Shown here: positions 17,985-27,511 of the stretch, in pieces | Layout: the number at the start of each line of letters is the position of its first letter | How positions within the stretch are numbered: position 1 is the first letter of the stretch | From: Streptosporangium brasiliense | GTDB taxonomy: Bacteria; Actinomycetota; Actinomycetes; Streptosporangiales; Streptosporangiaceae | Direction of reading: 5' to 3' | Assembly (NCBI RefSeq): GCF_030811595.1 | Contig: NZ_JAUSRB010000001.1 | Coordinates: forward strand, 1,054,001 to 1,118,000 | DNA: 64,000 nt | The notes under the pieces: generated by a model | What the model saw: the letters and a program-made list of their open reading frames with translations, nothing else | Told to the model about the DNA's origin: nothing | The model's database searches: none | Made by a program: the position numbers and the translations under genes

Positions 17985-18041
17985 TGTGAACTACAAGTTG
18001 TGAACATGAATAAACGACCGCCCAGGAGTGACTCCTGGGCT
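17985..18041. promoter_or_regulatory. ctaC upstream region: direct repeats and hairpin
   Basis: TGTGAAC occurs twice in direct orientation (17985-17991 and 17999-18005, 14-base period). This resembles the half-site of the redox regulator Rex, but no matching TTCACA half is present. Just downstream, CCCAGGAGT G ACTCCTGGG (about 18022-18040) is a perfect 9-bp dyad that would form a tight hairpin in the ctaC leader. A role in oxygen or redox control of the oxidase operon is a guess. Confidence 0.35.
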
Positions 18042-18063
18042 TCATCTGTGGGGTAGGCGATCC

Positions 18064-18861
18064 GTGAGTCCGACCCGCCGTTCTGCACGGCGTCCGTTGG
18101 CCCGCCGCCGGGTGCCACGCGCTGCCGCTCTGGCGCTGGTGTTGGTGTCCGCGACGGCGTGTAGTGCCGAAGAATGGTCCCGTGGCGGCTTGCCGGGTGC
18201 CGTCACCAAGCAGGCCGAGACCGTCCAGAATCTGTGGAACGGATCCTGGATCGCCGCTCTCGCCACCGGTGTGGTCGTGTGGGGCCTGATCCTGTGGTCC
18301 GTCGCCTTCCACCGTAAGAAGAAGCACTCGAAGGAAGAGCTGCCGCCGCAGGTGCGCTACAACCTCCCCATCGAGATCCTCTACACGGTGGTGCCGATCA
18401 TCATGGTCGGCGTGTTCTTCTTCTTCACCGCGCGCGACCAGAACTACATCAACATCGTGTCCGGCCAGGCGCCGGTGAAGGTCAAGGTCGAGGGCTTCCA
18501 GTGGAGCTGGCGCTTCACGACCGAATACAACGGCAAGAAGGTCGAAGTCGTCGGCAAGCCCGTGGGCGACTACACCCAGGGGCCGCAGCTGATGCTCCCG
18601 GTCAACCAGAAGGTGGAGTTCGACCTCGTCTCGCCGGACGTCATCCACTCCTTCTGGGTGCCGGCCTTCCACTTCAAGCGGGACGTGATCCCCGGGGTGG
18701 AGAACAAGTTCGAGGTCGACACGCTGGACAAGCCGGCCGTCTACGCCGGCCGGTGCGCCGAGCTCTGCGGCGTCGACCACAGCCGGATGCTCTTCAACGT
18801 GAAGCTCGTCCCGCAGGCCGAGTTCGACCAGTACATCGCTAGCCAGGCGGGTGCCCAGTGA
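18064..18861 (+). CDS. ctaC: Cytochrome c oxidase subunit II (aa3 oxidase)
   Basis: 265 residues from GTG. A basic N-terminus and hydrophobic segment end in 'VSATAC33', a possible lipoprotein cysteine. Membrane helices lie at about 61-83 and 103-123. The CuA site is complete: H195 (VIHSFW), C231, E233, C235, H239 and M242 in '[12 protein letters not shown]'. The aromatic electron-entry patch 'FQWSWRF' is present. It accepts electrons from the cytochrome c domain of QcrC in the bcc-aa3 supercomplex. The stop overlaps the ctaD start by 4 bases. Confidence 0.95.
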   Translation: MSPTRRSARRPLARRRVPRAAALALVLVSATACSAEEWSRGGLPGAVTKQAETVQNLWNGSWIAALATGVVVWGLILWSVAFHRKKKHSKEELPPQVRYNLPIEILYTVVPIIMVGVFFFFTARDQNYINIVSGQAPVKVKVEGFQWSWRFTTEYNGKKVEVVGKPVGDYTQGPQLMLPVNQKVEFDLVSPDVIHSFWVPAFHFKRDVIPGVENKFEVDTLDKPAVYAGRCAELCGVDHSRMLFNVKLVPQAEFDQYIASQAGAQ

Positions 18862-20522
18862 CCGCACTTAACGAGCCCATCGCCCTCGCGCCGGTGACGA
18901 CCCGCAAGGGATCGATCATCACCAAGTGGGCGTCGTCCACCGATCACAAGATCATCGGGCACCTCTATCTGATCACTTCGTTCGTGTTCTTCCTGATCGG
19001 CGGCGTCATGGCGCTGATCATGCGAGCGGAGCTGGCGCAGCCGGGCCTGCAGATCACCAGCAACGAGCAGTTCAACCAGCTGTTCACCATGCACGGCACG
19101 GTCATGCTGCTGATGTTCGCGACGCCGCTGTTCGCCGGCTTCGCCAACGAGCTCATGCCGCTGCAGATCGGCGCCCCCGACGTGGCGTTCCCGCGCCTGA
19201 ACATGGTCAGCTACTGGCTGTTCACCTTCGGCAGCACCATCGCCCTGTCGGGGTTCCTGACCCCGGGCGGCGCGGCCAGCTTCGGCTGGTTCGCCTACAC
19301 CCCGCTGTCGAACGCGATCAGCTCGCCGGGCATCGGCGGTGACCTGTGGATCGTCGGCCTGACCATCAGCGGTCTGGGCACGATCCTCGGCTCGGTCAAC
19401 TTCATCACCACGATCGTCTGCATGCGCGCCCCCGGCATGACCATGTTCCGGATGCCGATGTTCACCTGGAACGTGCTGCTCACCTCGATCCTGGTGCTGA
19501 TGGCCTTCCCCGTGCTGGCCGCCGCGCTGCTGGCCCTGGAGGCCGACCGCAAGCTCGGCACCCACATCTTCGACTCGGCCACCGGCGGCGCGCTGCTCTG
19601 GCAGCACCTGTTCTGGTTCTTCGGCCACCCCGAGGTCTACATCATCGCGCTGCCGTTCTTCGGCATCGTGACCGAGATCCTGCCGGTCTTCAGCCGCAAG
19701 CCGCTGTTCGGCTACATCAGCCTCGTCGGCGCGACCATCGCCATCGCGGGTCTGTCGATCACGGTCTGGGCGCACCACATGTTCCCGACCGGACAGGTGC
19801 TGCTGCCGTTCTTCTCGTTCATGACCTTCCTCATCGCGGTCCCGACCGGAGTGAAGTTCTTCAACTGGATCGGCACGATGTGGCGGGGACACCTGTCCTT
19901 CGAGTCGCCGATGCTGTTCTCGATCGGCTTCCTGGTCACCTTCCTGTTCGGTGGCCTGACCGGCGTCATCCTCGCCTCGCCGCCGCTGGACTTCCAGGTC
20001 GCCGACTCCTATTTCGTCGTGGCCCACTTCCACTACGTCGTCTTCGGCACCGTGGTGTTCGCGATGTTCGCCGGCTTCTACTTCTGGTGGCCCAAGTTCA
20101 CCGGCAAGATGCTCAACGACACCCTGGGCAAGGTGCACTTCTGGACGCTGTTCATCGGCTTCCACACCACCTTCCTGGTCCAGCACTGGCTCGGCGCGCA
20201 GGGCTTCCCGCGCCGCTACGCCGACTACAGCCCGATCGACGGCTTCACCGACCTGAACATGGTCTCCTCGGTCGGCGCCTTCCTGCTGGGCGCCTCCACG
20301 CTGCCGTTCCTCTACAACGTGTGGAAGACCCACAAGACCGCGCCGAAGGTCACCGTGAACGACCCCTGGGGCTTCGGCAACTCCCTGGAGTGGGCGACCT
20401 CCTGCCCGCCGCCGCGGCACAACTTCACCTCGCTGCCGCGCATCCGCTCCGAGCGCCCGGCGTTCGACCTCAGATACCCCTACGCCTCGGCCCCGCGCGA
20501 GCTGCAGGAGGAGACCCGATGA
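18858..20522 (+). CDS. ctaD: Cytochrome c oxidase subunit I
   Basis: 554 residues with about 12 membrane helices. It is the catalytic subunit, carrying heme a and the heme a3-CuB centre. Visible landmarks are the heme a histidine in '[12 protein letters not shown]', the CuB '[19 protein letters not shown]' helix with its cross-linked His-Tyr pair, 'WAHHMF' with two CuB histidines, and '[10 protein letters not shown]' with the a3 and a ligands. The K- and D-channel regions look intact. It begins within the ctaC stop and is followed by ctaF with an ATGA overlap. Confidence 0.97.
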   Translation: MTALNEPIALAPVTTRKGSIITKWASSTDHKIIGHLYLITSFVFFLIGGVMALIMRAELAQPGLQITSNEQFNQLFTMHGTVMLLMFATPLFAGFANELMPLQIGAPDVAFPRLNMVSYWLFTFGSTIALSGFLTPGGAASFGWFAYTPLSNAISSPGIGGDLWIVGLTISGLGTILGSVNFITTIVCMRAPGMTMFRMPMFTWNVLLTSILVLMAFPVLAAALLALEADRKLGTHIFDSATGGALLWQHLFWFFGHPEVYIIALPFFGIVTEILPVFSRKPLFGYISLVGATIAIAGLSITVWAHHMFPTGQVLLPFFSFMTFLIAVPTGVKFFNWIGTMWRGHLSFESPMLFSIGFLVTFLFGGLTGVILASPPLDFQVADSYFVVAHFHYVVFGTVVFAMFAGFYFWWPKFTGKMLNDTLGKVHFWTLFIGFHTTFLVQHWLGAQGFPRRYADYSPIDGFTDLNMVSSVGAFLLGASTLPFLYNVWKTHKTAPKVTVNDPWGFGNSLEWATSCPPPRHNFTSLPRIRSERPAFDLRYPYASAPRELQEETR

Positions 20523-20914
20523 GAGTCCAGGGTTGGTTGTTCATCCTCTGCGGAATCTTCTTCGCCGCAGTGGACGTCGTCTACTGGTTCTGGTCGAGGG
20601 AGCCGGTCGGCACGACGGCGATGGCCATCTCGGTGGGCTTCGCCTTCATGATCGGCTACTACCTGATGTACACGGCCCGCCGCATCGGCGACCAGCCGGA
20701 GGACAACAAGCAGGCCGAGATCAGCGACGGCGCCGGGGAGCTCGGCTTCTTCAGCCCGCACAGCTGGTGGCCGCTGTTCGTCTGCCTGGCCGTCTCGCTC
20801 GCCGCGGTCGGGCTGGTCATCGGCTGGTGGCTGTTCATCATCGGCGTCTTCGCGATCATCATGAGCATGATCGGGTTCGTCTTCGAGTACTACCGGGGTC
20901 ACTTCTCGCACTGA
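20519..20914 (+). CDS. ctaF: Cytochrome c oxidase subunit IV (actinobacterial type)
   Basis: 131 residues with four hydrophobic segments: two at the N-terminus (4-24 and 34-52) and two at the C-terminus (about 82-125), split by an acidic loop '[19 protein letters not shown]'. This small subunit is specific to actinobacterial aa3 oxidases and is needed for supercomplex stability. The ATG overlaps the ctaD stop (ATGA). A classical terminator follows. Confidence 0.93.
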   Translation: MRVQGWLFILCGIFFAAVDVVYWFWSREPVGTTAMAISVGFAFMIGYYLMYTARRIGDQPEDNKQAEISDGAGELGFFSPHSWWPLFVCLAVSLAAVGLVIGWWLFIIGVFAIIMSMIGFVFEYYRGHFSH

Positions 20915-20937
20915 TCCCGGCCGATCTCCGCTGAGAG

Positions 20938-20971
20938 GCGGGCCACGGAATCTTCCGTGGCCCGCTTTTTT
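20938..20971 (+). terminator. Rho-independent terminator after ctaCDF
   Basis: GCGGGCCACGGAA (20938-20950) and TTCCGTGGCCCGC (20953-20965) form a perfect 13-bp stem, directly followed by TTTTTT. It is the clearest intrinsic terminator in the window, ending the oxidase operon 24 bases after the ctaF stop. Confidence 0.93.
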
Positions 20972-21069
20972 GCGTTTGTTGGCTGTTCATGAGGCATGCC
21001 GTACGTGGTGCTCCGCTTACTCCGGGTAATAACAGAATCAGTCGATCAGTCCGGGACGGGGGAATTCAC

Positions 21070-22278
21070 GTGAGGCAGGCGATCCGCGGTTCGAGCCAGG
21101 GGGCCGGGCTGCTGGCCTTGGTGCTGGTGACCTCATGCTCGGCCGGCACCGGCACCGACGTACGGGGCGGACCGACCCCCGCGAGCCACGCCGACGCCAC
21201 CGTCACCGTGCTGCCCATCGACAGGACCGGCAGGGTGCCGACCGACACCACCGTCCTGGTGGCCGCCCACGGGGGGACCCTGAAGAAGGTCACCGTGAAG
21301 GGCCGCGGCGGTCTCCTGCCGGGCACGCTGAGCGCCGACGGCACCCAGTGGCGCAGCCGGGGCACCGCGGCCCCCGGCACCTCCTACCAGGTCAGCGCCA
21401 CCGCGGTGAACCCGGCCGGCAAGGTCACCCAGACCACCACCTCCTTCTCCACCGTCAAGGCCGACAAGACCTTCGCCATCGAGACCTTCGTCCCCAACAA
21501 GGACATGACAGGTCTCACCGTCGGCGTCGGCATGCCGGTGATGATCACTTTCGACCAGCCCATCACCGACCGCGTCTCGGTGGAGCGCAACCTGCTGGTC
21601 CACACCTCCAAACCGGTCTTCGGGGCGTGGCACTGGTTCGACGACAAGACGGTGCACTTCCGCCCCAAGGAGTTCTGGCCGGCCCACACCAAGGTCCGGG
21701 TCGAGGCCCGCCTGGCCGGCGTGCGCGGCGGCGAGGGCCTGTACGGCGCGCGGAACCAGCGCATCGAATTCAAGATCGGCCGTTCCCAGATCACCCGGGG
21801 GAGCACCGACTCCCACCACCTGACCGTCAGGCGCGACGGCAGGAGGGTCCGCGAGATGCCGATGAGCGCGGGCCAGGGCGGGACCTGGAAGTACTACACG
21901 ACCAGCGGCATCCACCTGGCCATGTCCCGCGAGCCCGTCACCGTCATGACCTCGCCCGGGATCGGGCCCGGCCAGGCGGGCTACTACCAGATGACGGTCT
22001 ACAACACCGTCCGCATCTCCAACAGCGGCGAATACGTCCACAGCGCCCCGTGGTCGGTGGGCTCGCAGGGCAACTCCAACGTCAGCCACGGCTGCGTCAA
22101 CGTCAGCCCGGCGAACGCCAAGTGGTTCATCGACAACACCCTGATCGGCGACCCGATCATCATCACCGGCTCGCCCCGGGTACTGGAGCCCACCAACGGG
22201 TGGGGGCACTGGCAGGAGAACTGGAAGCAGTGGCTCAAGTGGAGCAGCGTCAAGCACTTCACCACCGAGGCCCGCTGA
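21070..22278 (+). CDS. L,D-transpeptidase lipoprotein (Ig-like + YkuD)
   Basis: 402 residues from GTG (GGGGGAA upstream). The signal has lipobox LVTSC, giving lipidated C23. Two Ig-like/bacterial domains cover about 40-235, as in mycobacterial LdtMt2-type enzymes. The YkuD catalytic domain follows, with 'SNSGEYVHSAPWS' and the active-site motif 'SHGCVNVSPANA' (Cys near residue 342). A Trp-rich C-terminal tail (GWGHWQENWKQWLKW) is typical. It makes 3-3 peptidoglycan cross-links at the outer face of the membrane. It stands alone between the convergent oxidase and bc1 operons. Confidence 0.93.
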   Translation: MRQAIRGSSQGAGLLALVLVTSCSAGTGTDVRGGPTPASHADATVTVLPIDRTGRVPTDTTVLVAAHGGTLKKVTVKGRGGLLPGTLSADGTQWRSRGTAAPGTSYQVSATAVNPAGKVTQTTTSFSTVKADKTFAIETFVPNKDMTGLTVGVGMPVMITFDQPITDRVSVERNLLVHTSKPVFGAWHWFDDKTVHFRPKEFWPAHTKVRVEARLAGVRGGEGLYGARNQRIEFKIGRSQITRGSTDSHHLTVRRDGRRVREMPMSAGQGGTWKYYTTSGIHLAMSREPVTVMTSPGIGPGQAGYYQMTVYNTVRISNSGEYVHSAPWSVGSQGNSNVSHGCVNVSPANAKWFIDNTLIGDPIIITGSPRVLEPTNGWGHWQENWKQWLKWSSVKHFTTEAR

Positions 22279-22670
22279 CCGCGCCTGCGCGGGCCCCTGG
22301 GGGCGCCGTACGGCCCGCCCGCTCCCTGGACCGGGCGAGGGGCGGCACAGGCGTGAGGAGCCGTGAGAAGTCCCCAGGGCGGTCCTGGGAGGGCCCCGGG
22401 CCGTGCCGGTGGGACCCGGAGGAGCACGGCTCGGCCGGGTGACCGGGGCGGGCGGCGGGCGCGGCGGGGCGTGGAAGCCGCTGAGGAGGCCGTACGGCCC
22501 GCCCGGCGGGACGTGGGCCCCTGGGGAGGGGGTGGGGCGTAGGAGCGCCTCAGGGGCCGTCTCGGGGACGCCGGGGATCGGTCCGGGAGGCGACGTGGGT
22601 CGTCGGGAGCCGCCCCCGGAGCGCCGGGGGACCGTTCCGGGCGGCGTGGGCGACCCGTCCCGGGAAAGCG
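22279..22670. other. GC-rich intergenic stretch, no gene seen
   Basis: About 390 bases between the L,D-transpeptidase and the qcrB terminator. It contains two copies of GTACGGCCCGCC and irregular GGGCCG runs. I see no start with a ribosome-binding site or a plausible protein. The long plus-strand frame that continues into qcrB is an antisense shadow. Confidence 0.6.
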
Positions 22671-22704
22671 ACAGGGCCCGGACACCGAGGTGTCCGGGCC
22701 CTGT
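22671..22704 (-). terminator. Terminator after qcrB
   Basis: A perfect 16-bp inverted repeat: ACAGGGCCCGGACACC at 22671-22686 and its complement at 22689-22704. It begins 11 bases past the qcrB stop on the minus strand. CGCTTTCCC follows on that strand, only weakly T-rich. Confidence 0.8.
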
Positions 22705-22714
22705 CCGTAGCGGA

Positions 22715-24352
22715 TCAGTGGCGGGTGAGGGACTTGTCTTCCTCGCCCGCGCCGATGGCCGCGTGCTCGTCGTGACCGTGGTCACCGTCGAGCGGGATCT
22801 TCTCGCCGCCGTAGGCATTGCTCATCTTGGCGCGGAGCTTGCCGAGCGGGCCGCGCATCCCCTTGGGCGGGATGCCGTCGCTGTCGACGTCGGTACCGGT
22901 GATCACCGGGATCGCCGTCTTGCCCCGGACGTGGGCCTCGATGGCCTCGTTCGGCGGGACGTGGACCTCGATGTATTCACCCGAGGGCAGGCGCTTGATG
23001 ACGCCGGACTCCACGCCGTGCCCGATGACCGCGGCGTCGCTGCGCTGCAGGCCCAGGCAGACCCGGTAGGTGATCATGTAGGCCACCGCCGGGCCGACGA
23101 AGATCAGCACCCGGCCGACGTAGGTCGTCCAGTTCAGCGAGACGTGGAAGAACGAGGCGATCTCGTCGTTGGCGCCCAGCAGCCACAGGATGCCGTAGAA
23201 GGTGACCGCCGACATGCCGATCGAGGTGCGGTGCGGGTTGTTGCGGGGACGCTCGGCGACGTGGTGCTCGCTGCGGTCCCCGGTCACCCACTGCTCGATG
23301 AACGGGTAGAGGGCCAGGCCCGTCATGACGATGCCCATCGGGACCAGCGCCGGGATCAGCACGCTCATCGGCAGCGTGAAGCCCAGGACGTTGATCTCCC
23401 AGGCCGGCATCAGCCGGAGCGAGCCCTCCAGGAATCCCATGTAGAAGTCGGGCTGGGATCCCGCCGAGATGTCGGCCGGCGTGTAGGGGCCGAACAGCCA
23501 GATCGGGTTGATCTGCGCGAAGGTGCCCAGCAGCGCGATGGTGCCGAAGGTGAACATGAAGTAGGCGCCGGCCTTGGCCATGAAGGCCGGGTAGAACGGG
23601 GCGCCCACCACGTTGTCGTTCGTGCGGCCCTTGCCCGGCATCTGCGTGTGCTTCTGCACCCACATCAGGATCATGTGGGCGGTGATGAGCGCCAGCAGGA
23701 TGCCCGGGATGAGCAGGATGTGGAGGGAGTAGAACCGGGAGATCACGTCCTCGCCGGGGTATTCGCCGCCGAAGAGGAAGAAGGTGATCCAGGTGCCGAC
23801 CAGCGGCAGCGAGATCGCCACACCCTCGGTGATCCGCAGACCCGCGCCGGAGAGCAGGTCGTCGGGGAGGGAGTAGCCGGTCAGACCCTCGGCCAGGGCC
23901 AGCGTCAGCAGCAGGACGCCGATCAGCCAGTTGAGCTCGCGCGGCTTGCGGTACGCACCGGTGAAGAACACTCGGAGCGCGTGGACCATCATGCCGGCGA
24001 CGAACAGCAGGGCCGCCCAGTGGTGCATCTGCCGCATCAGCAGACCACCGCGCACGTCGAAGCTGATGTGCAGCGACGAGGCGTACGCCTCGGACATCAT
24101 GACGCCCTTGAGCGGCTCGTAGGAGCCCTCGTAGACGACGTGGCCCATGGTGGGCTTGAAGAAGAACGTCAGGAACGTGCCGGTCAGCAGCAGGACGATG
24201 AACGAGTAGAGCGCGATCTCGCCCAGCAGGAACGACCAGTGATCGGGGAAGACCTTCCGCAGGTTGCGCTTGAGGAAGTTTCCGGCGCCGATGCGCTCAT
24301 CGATGAAATTGCTCGTGCTCGCTATGGGCTTCGGAACGGTTCCGGTGCTCAT
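22715..24352 (-). CDS. qcrB: Cytochrome bc1 complex cytochrome b subunit
   Basis: 545 residues with eight to nine membrane helices. Heme b histidines appear in 'MHHWAALLFVAGMMVHALRV' and in 'SLHILLIPGILLALITAHMI'. The Qo-site 'PEWY'-like position, here 'QPDFYMGFLEGSLRL', follows. The long C-terminal cytoplasmic tail (after about residue 410) is typical of actinobacterial QcrB. It oxidises menaquinol and is the target of bc1 inhibitors in mycobacteria. The start overlaps the qcrA stop by 4 bases. Last gene of ctaE-qcrCAB. Confidence 0.96.
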   Translation of the reverse strand: MSTGTVPKPIASTSNFIDERIGAGNFLKRNLRKVFPDHWSFLLGEIALYSFIVLLLTGTFLTFFFKPTMGHVVYEGSYEPLKGVMMSEAYASSLHISFDVRGGLLMRQMHHWAALLFVAGMMVHALRVFFTGAYRKPRELNWLIGVLLLTLALAEGLTGYSLPDDLLSGAGLRITEGVAISLPLVGTWITFFLFGGEYPGEDVISRFYSLHILLIPGILLALITAHMILMWVQKHTQMPGKGRTNDNVVGAPFYPAFMAKAGAYFMFTFGTIALLGTFAQINPIWLFGPYTPADISAGSQPDFYMGFLEGSLRLMPAWEINVLGFTLPMSVLIPALVPMGIVMTGLALYPFIEQWVTGDRSEHHVAERPRNNPHRTSIGMSAVTFYGILWLLGANDEIASFFHVSLNWTTYVGRVLIFVGPAVAYMITYRVCLGLQRSDAAVIGHGVESGVIKRLPSGEYIEVHVPPNEAIEAHVRGKTAIPVITGTDVDSDGIPPKGMRGPLGKLRAKMSNAYGGEKIPLDGDHGHDEHAAIGAGEEDKSLTRH

Positions 24353-25458
24353 GCGTGGCCTCCGTTCTCACGGACCTCGGCCTCGGCGTCGCCGCGCTCC
24401 CAGAAGCTGGGGCCCGGGGGGACGGCGAAGTCAGCCGTGGCCACGAGGTATCCCTCATCGTCCACGGCGATGGGCAGCTGGGGCAGAGGCCGGGCGGCCG
24501 GACCGAAGATGACCTTGGCGCCGTCGGCGGCATCGAAGGTGGACTGGTGGCACGGGCACAGGATGTGGTGCGTGGTCTGCTCGTAGAGGGCGGCGGGGCA
24601 GCCCACGTGCGTGCAGATCTTCGAGTACGCGACGATGCCGTCGTGCGTCCAGTTCAGGTTCGTTCCGGACTTGATCTCTTCCGGGCGGAATTTGATCAAG
24701 ATCAGCGTGGCCTTGGCCAGCGCGTTCAGGTCGTGCTCGTAACCCTCGGGCACCACCGACAGGATGCCGCCCGGGGAGTTGAAGTCCGCCGCGCGGATCG
24801 GCGCGCCGGTGCCCTCCACGACGAGCTTGCGAGGCTTGCCGTCCTTGGTCTTCTCTCCCCAGACGGTGTGCCGCAGCTTGCTCGGGAAGTCGGCGTAGGA
24901 CGGGCCGAGGTCGCGCAGTAGGACCAGCGGGGCCAGGCCCAGCGGGGCGGCGGCCATCAGCAGCGTGCGGCGCAGCAGCGGCCGCTTGGTGATGCCGCTC
25001 TCGGCCACGCCCTGGGTGAAGGTCTCGGCGACGTATTCCCGGGTCTGGCCGTCGGAGGCCATCGGGTGGCGCTCCTGGACCAGGTTGTACTTCGGCATGA
25101 TCATGCGGACCCAGACCACGATGCCCGCGGCCAGCGCCATCAGCGCCAGGGTGAGCGCGCCGCCCAGGGCCAGGGTGGAGAGCTGCGTCTTCTCGACGTC
25201 GCCGACCTGGAAGACCACGTAGGCCACGATGAAGCCGATGCCCGCGAGCAGGGCGACGGTGAAGCACAGGGCGGCGAACTTCTCGCCCTTCTTCGCCGTC
25301 GCCTCGTTCTGGAGGGTCACGCCGGGGACGTCGACGCCCCCGGCGTGCTGCTCCTCGGCGCCGAGCAGGGAGGTGCCTGTGGCGGGCGAGGGGGTGCCGA
25401 TGACGCGCTTGGGCACGCGGTCTTCGGGCTGCTCGATGTCGTGATTGTTGTCAGTCAT
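24349..25458 (-). CDS. qcrA: Rieske iron-sulfur subunit of cytochrome bc1
   Basis: 369 residues. Three membrane helices (about 62-83, 97-118 and 165-182) anchor the protein, an actinobacterial feature. The Rieske [2Fe-2S] site is complete: C282 and H284 in 'CTHVGCP', C301 and H304 in 'CPCHQSTFD', with C287/C303 for the disulfide. It transfers electrons from menaquinol to QcrC. It overlaps its neighbours by 4 bases on each side. Confidence 0.96.
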   Translation of the reverse strand: MTDNNHDIEQPEDRVPKRVIGTPSPATGTSLLGAEEQHAGGVDVPGVTLQNEATAKKGEKFAALCFTVALLAGIGFIVAYVVFQVGDVEKTQLSTLALGGALTLALMALAAGIVVWVRMIMPKYNLVQERHPMASDGQTREYVAETFTQGVAESGITKRPLLRRTLLMAAAPLGLAPLVLLRDLGPSYADFPSKLRHTVWGEKTKDGKPRKLVVEGTGAPIRAADFNSPGGILSVVPEGYEHDLNALAKATLILIKFRPEEIKSGTNLNWTHDGIVAYSKICTHVGCPAALYEQTTHHILCPCHQSTFDAADGAKVIFGPAARPLPQLPIAVDDEGYLVATADFAVPPGPSFWERGDAEAEVRENGGHA

Positions 25459-26264
25459 TGGGCCTGTCGCTTCTTCGCGGTGATCCAGATGGCGGCCAGG
25501 GCGAGCAGGCTGATGCCCGCGATCCAGGCCACCAGGCCCTCGGTTACCGGGCCGATGCGGCCGAGACCTGCGCCGCCGGGGTTGGGCTCCTCACGCACGC
25601 CCACGATGTAGGCGATCATGTCCCGCTTCTGCTCGGGAGTGATGATGCTGTCGTTGAACACCGGCATCGCCTGCGGGCCAGTGATCATGGCCTCGTAGAT
25701 CTGCGTCGGGGTGGCGTCGTGCAGCGGCGGAGCGTACTTGCCCTGGGTCAGGGCGCCGCCGGAGCCGACGAAGTTGTGGCACTGGATGCAGTTCGCGCGG
25801 AACAGCTCGCCACCCTTCGCCTTGTTGCCCTTCGCGGGGTCGACCTGCTCCTGCGTGGGGACGGTCGGGCCGCCGCCGAGGGACTGGATGTAGGCCGAGA
25901 GCTGCCTGATGGTCTCGTCGTTGACCCACGGGGCCACGGGCTTGCGCGGCGCCTGGGCGCCGGGGTTGGCCAGGGGCATACGGCCACTGCTGACCTGGAA
26001 GTCCACGGCCGCCGCGCCGACGCCGACGAGCGTCGGGCCGTTCGCCGTGCCCTCGGCGTTGAGGCCGTGGCAGCTGGCGCAGCTCTGCTCGAAGAGTTTC
26101 TTGCCCTGCGCCACGTCGTCGGCCCTGCCGGCGGCGATGGCCGCGTCGGCCCGCTCGCTCGGCGGGGCCACGAGGGTGTAGAACCCCCCGACCAGCCCGA
26201 GGGCCAGAAGCAGGACGGCGTATCTCGCGAGGGGATGCCGCCGCCTAGCGGTGATCCTGTTCAC
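25455..26264 (-). CDS. qcrC: Diheme cytochrome c subunit of cytochrome bc1
   Basis: 269 residues. An N-terminal anchor (14-33), two cytochrome c domains with heme motifs CASCH (C62, C65, H66) and CIQCH (C159, C162, H163), and a C-terminal helix (about 243-262). This fused diheme subunit replaces soluble cytochrome c in actinobacteria, linking bc1 directly to the CuA site of CtaC. The two 'MPLANPGAQAPRKP' and 'AMPVFND' stretches provide axial methionines. It lies 16 bases after ctaE. Confidence 0.96.
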   Translation of the reverse strand: MNRITARRRHPLARYAVLLLALGLVGGFYTLVAPPSERADAAIAAGRADDVAQGKKLFEQSCASCHGLNAEGTANGPTLVGVGAAAVDFQVSSGRMPLANPGAQAPRKPVAPWVNDETIRQLSAYIQSLGGGPTVPTQEQVDPAKGNKAKGGELFRANCIQCHNFVGSGGALTQGKYAPPLHDATPTQIYEAMITGPQAMPVFNDSIITPEQKRDMIAYIVGVREEPNPGGAGLGRIGPVTEGLVAWIAGISLLALAAIWITAKKRQAQ

Positions 26265-26280
26265 TGAGATCCCCGATTCC

Positions 26281-26898
26281 TTAATGAATGCCGTAGATGG
26301 TCACGAAAAGGCCAATCCAGACCACGTCGACGAAGTGCCAGTAGTAGGACACGACGATCGCGCTGGTCGCCTGCTCACGGGTGAAGCGCTTCGCGGCGTA
26401 CGTGCGTCCCAGCATGAACAGGAACGCGATCAGTCCACCGGTCACGTGGAGGCCGTGAAAGCCCGTGGTCAGGTAGAACACCGAGTCGTACGCGGAGTGC
26501 GACAGGGTGTGCCCCTCCTCGACCAGCTGGCTGTACTCGTACAGCTGGCCGCCGACGAACACGGCGCCCATCAGGAAGCTGACGATGTACCAGAAGCGCA
26601 GCTTGGCGACCTGGCCCTTCTCAGCGGCCCACACGCCAAGCTGGCAGGTCACACTCGACAGGACCAGGATGATCGTGTTGACCAGTGAGAACTGGACGTT
26701 CAGATGAGCCTCGGGCCAGGGCAGGCCCTCGCCCAGGCTCACTGACCGGATGGTGAAGTACATCGCGAACAGCGCCGCGAAGAACATGAGCTCGGAGGAC
26801 AGCCAGACGATCGTCCCGACGCTGACCAGATCGGGTCGGCGGGACGAATGTGCTGTCGTCGTCGTTGATATTGCGGATGCTGTCGCCACGGGCAGCAT
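26281..26898 (-). CDS. ctaE: Cytochrome c oxidase subunit III
   Basis: 205 residues. The chosen ATG gives '[12 protein letters not shown]...[21 protein letters not shown]', matching the length and start of mycobacterial CtaE; the frame remains open much further upstream, but that part has no family similarity. Five membrane helices; '[12 protein letters not shown]'-like '[15 protein letters not shown]' and '[12 protein letters not shown]' are classical subunit III blocks. GGAG lies upstream. It heads the ctaE-qcrCAB operon. Confidence 0.95.
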   Translation of the reverse strand: MLPVATASAISTTTTAHSSRRPDLVSVGTIVWLSSELMFFAALFAMYFTIRSVSLGEGLPWPEAHLNVQFSLVNTIILVLSSVTCQLGVWAAEKGQVAKLRFWYIVSFLMGAVFVGGQLYEYSQLVEEGHTLSHSAYDSVFYLTTGFHGLHVTGGLIAFLFMLGRTYAAKRFTREQATSAIVVSYYWHFVDVVWIGLFVTIYGIH

Positions 26899-27075
26899 TA
26901 TTGCGGCTCTCCAGCTCGGGTCGCCGCACGACCCCCCAATAGGGGCCTCAAATGTCCATCCAAACTGGATGTACGGGGCATTTTGCCCGTCAATGCCTCC
27001 GGCCTGGGTCTGCGGGCGGGGTGACCGGTAGCATCCCAGGTGACCATACATCGACAAGGGATAGTGAGCGCGACC

Positions 27076-27492
27076 GTGAGCACCGACGACAAGCTGAGGG
27101 TCCTCGTCTACAGCGACGACGCGAGCACCCGCGAGAAGGTGCGCCAGGCGATCGGCCGGCGTCCCGCCGCCGACGTGCCCCTGGTGGAGATCGTGGAGTG
27201 CGCCACCCACGCCAAGGTCGTCCAGCACTTCGACTCCGGGGAGATCGACGTCGCCGTGCTCGACGCCGAGGCGCAGCCGGCCGGCGGCATGGGCGTGGCC
27301 CGCCAGGCCAAGGACGAGGTCTACGACTGCCCGCCGATCTGCCTGCTGATCGCCCGCCGCGACGACCGCTGGCTGGCCGAGTGGTCCCGCGCCGAGGCCG
27401 TGGTGGCGCAGCCGATCGACCCGGTGGTCCTGGCCGACACCGTCGCCGACCTGATGCGCCGCCGCCTCTCCACCCGCCTGACCGCCCGGTAG
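27076..27492 (+). CDS. Receiver-like (pseudo-response-regulator) protein
   Basis: 138 residues. The protein folds on paper like a CheY receiver: '[11 protein letters not shown]' first strand with an acidic pair, '[21 protein letters not shown]' around the phospho-acceptor position, '[16 protein letters not shown]', then '[20 protein letters not shown]'. The invariant lysine before the last cis-proline is Gln here (AQP), so classic phosphorylation is doubtful. No output domain. Start codons at GTG 27040 and 27064 are also possible; TAGCAT at 27029-27034 could be the -10. Divergent from ctaE and just upstream of trpD. Confidence 0.7.
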   Translation: MSTDDKLRVLVYSDDASTREKVRQAIGRRPAADVPLVEIVECATHAKVVQHFDSGEIDVAVLDAEAQPAGGMGVARQAKDEVYDCPPICLLIARRDDRWLAEWSRAEAVVAQPIDPVVLADTVADLMRRRLSTRLTAR

Positions 27493-27511
27493 ACCACTCC
27501 TGGAGACCCCC

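Noticed and set aside
22403-24586. Plus-strand frame across the qcrB region
   Set aside because: It runs antisense to qcrB, is Asp/His/Arg/Gln-rich without motifs, and starts in a non-coding gap.
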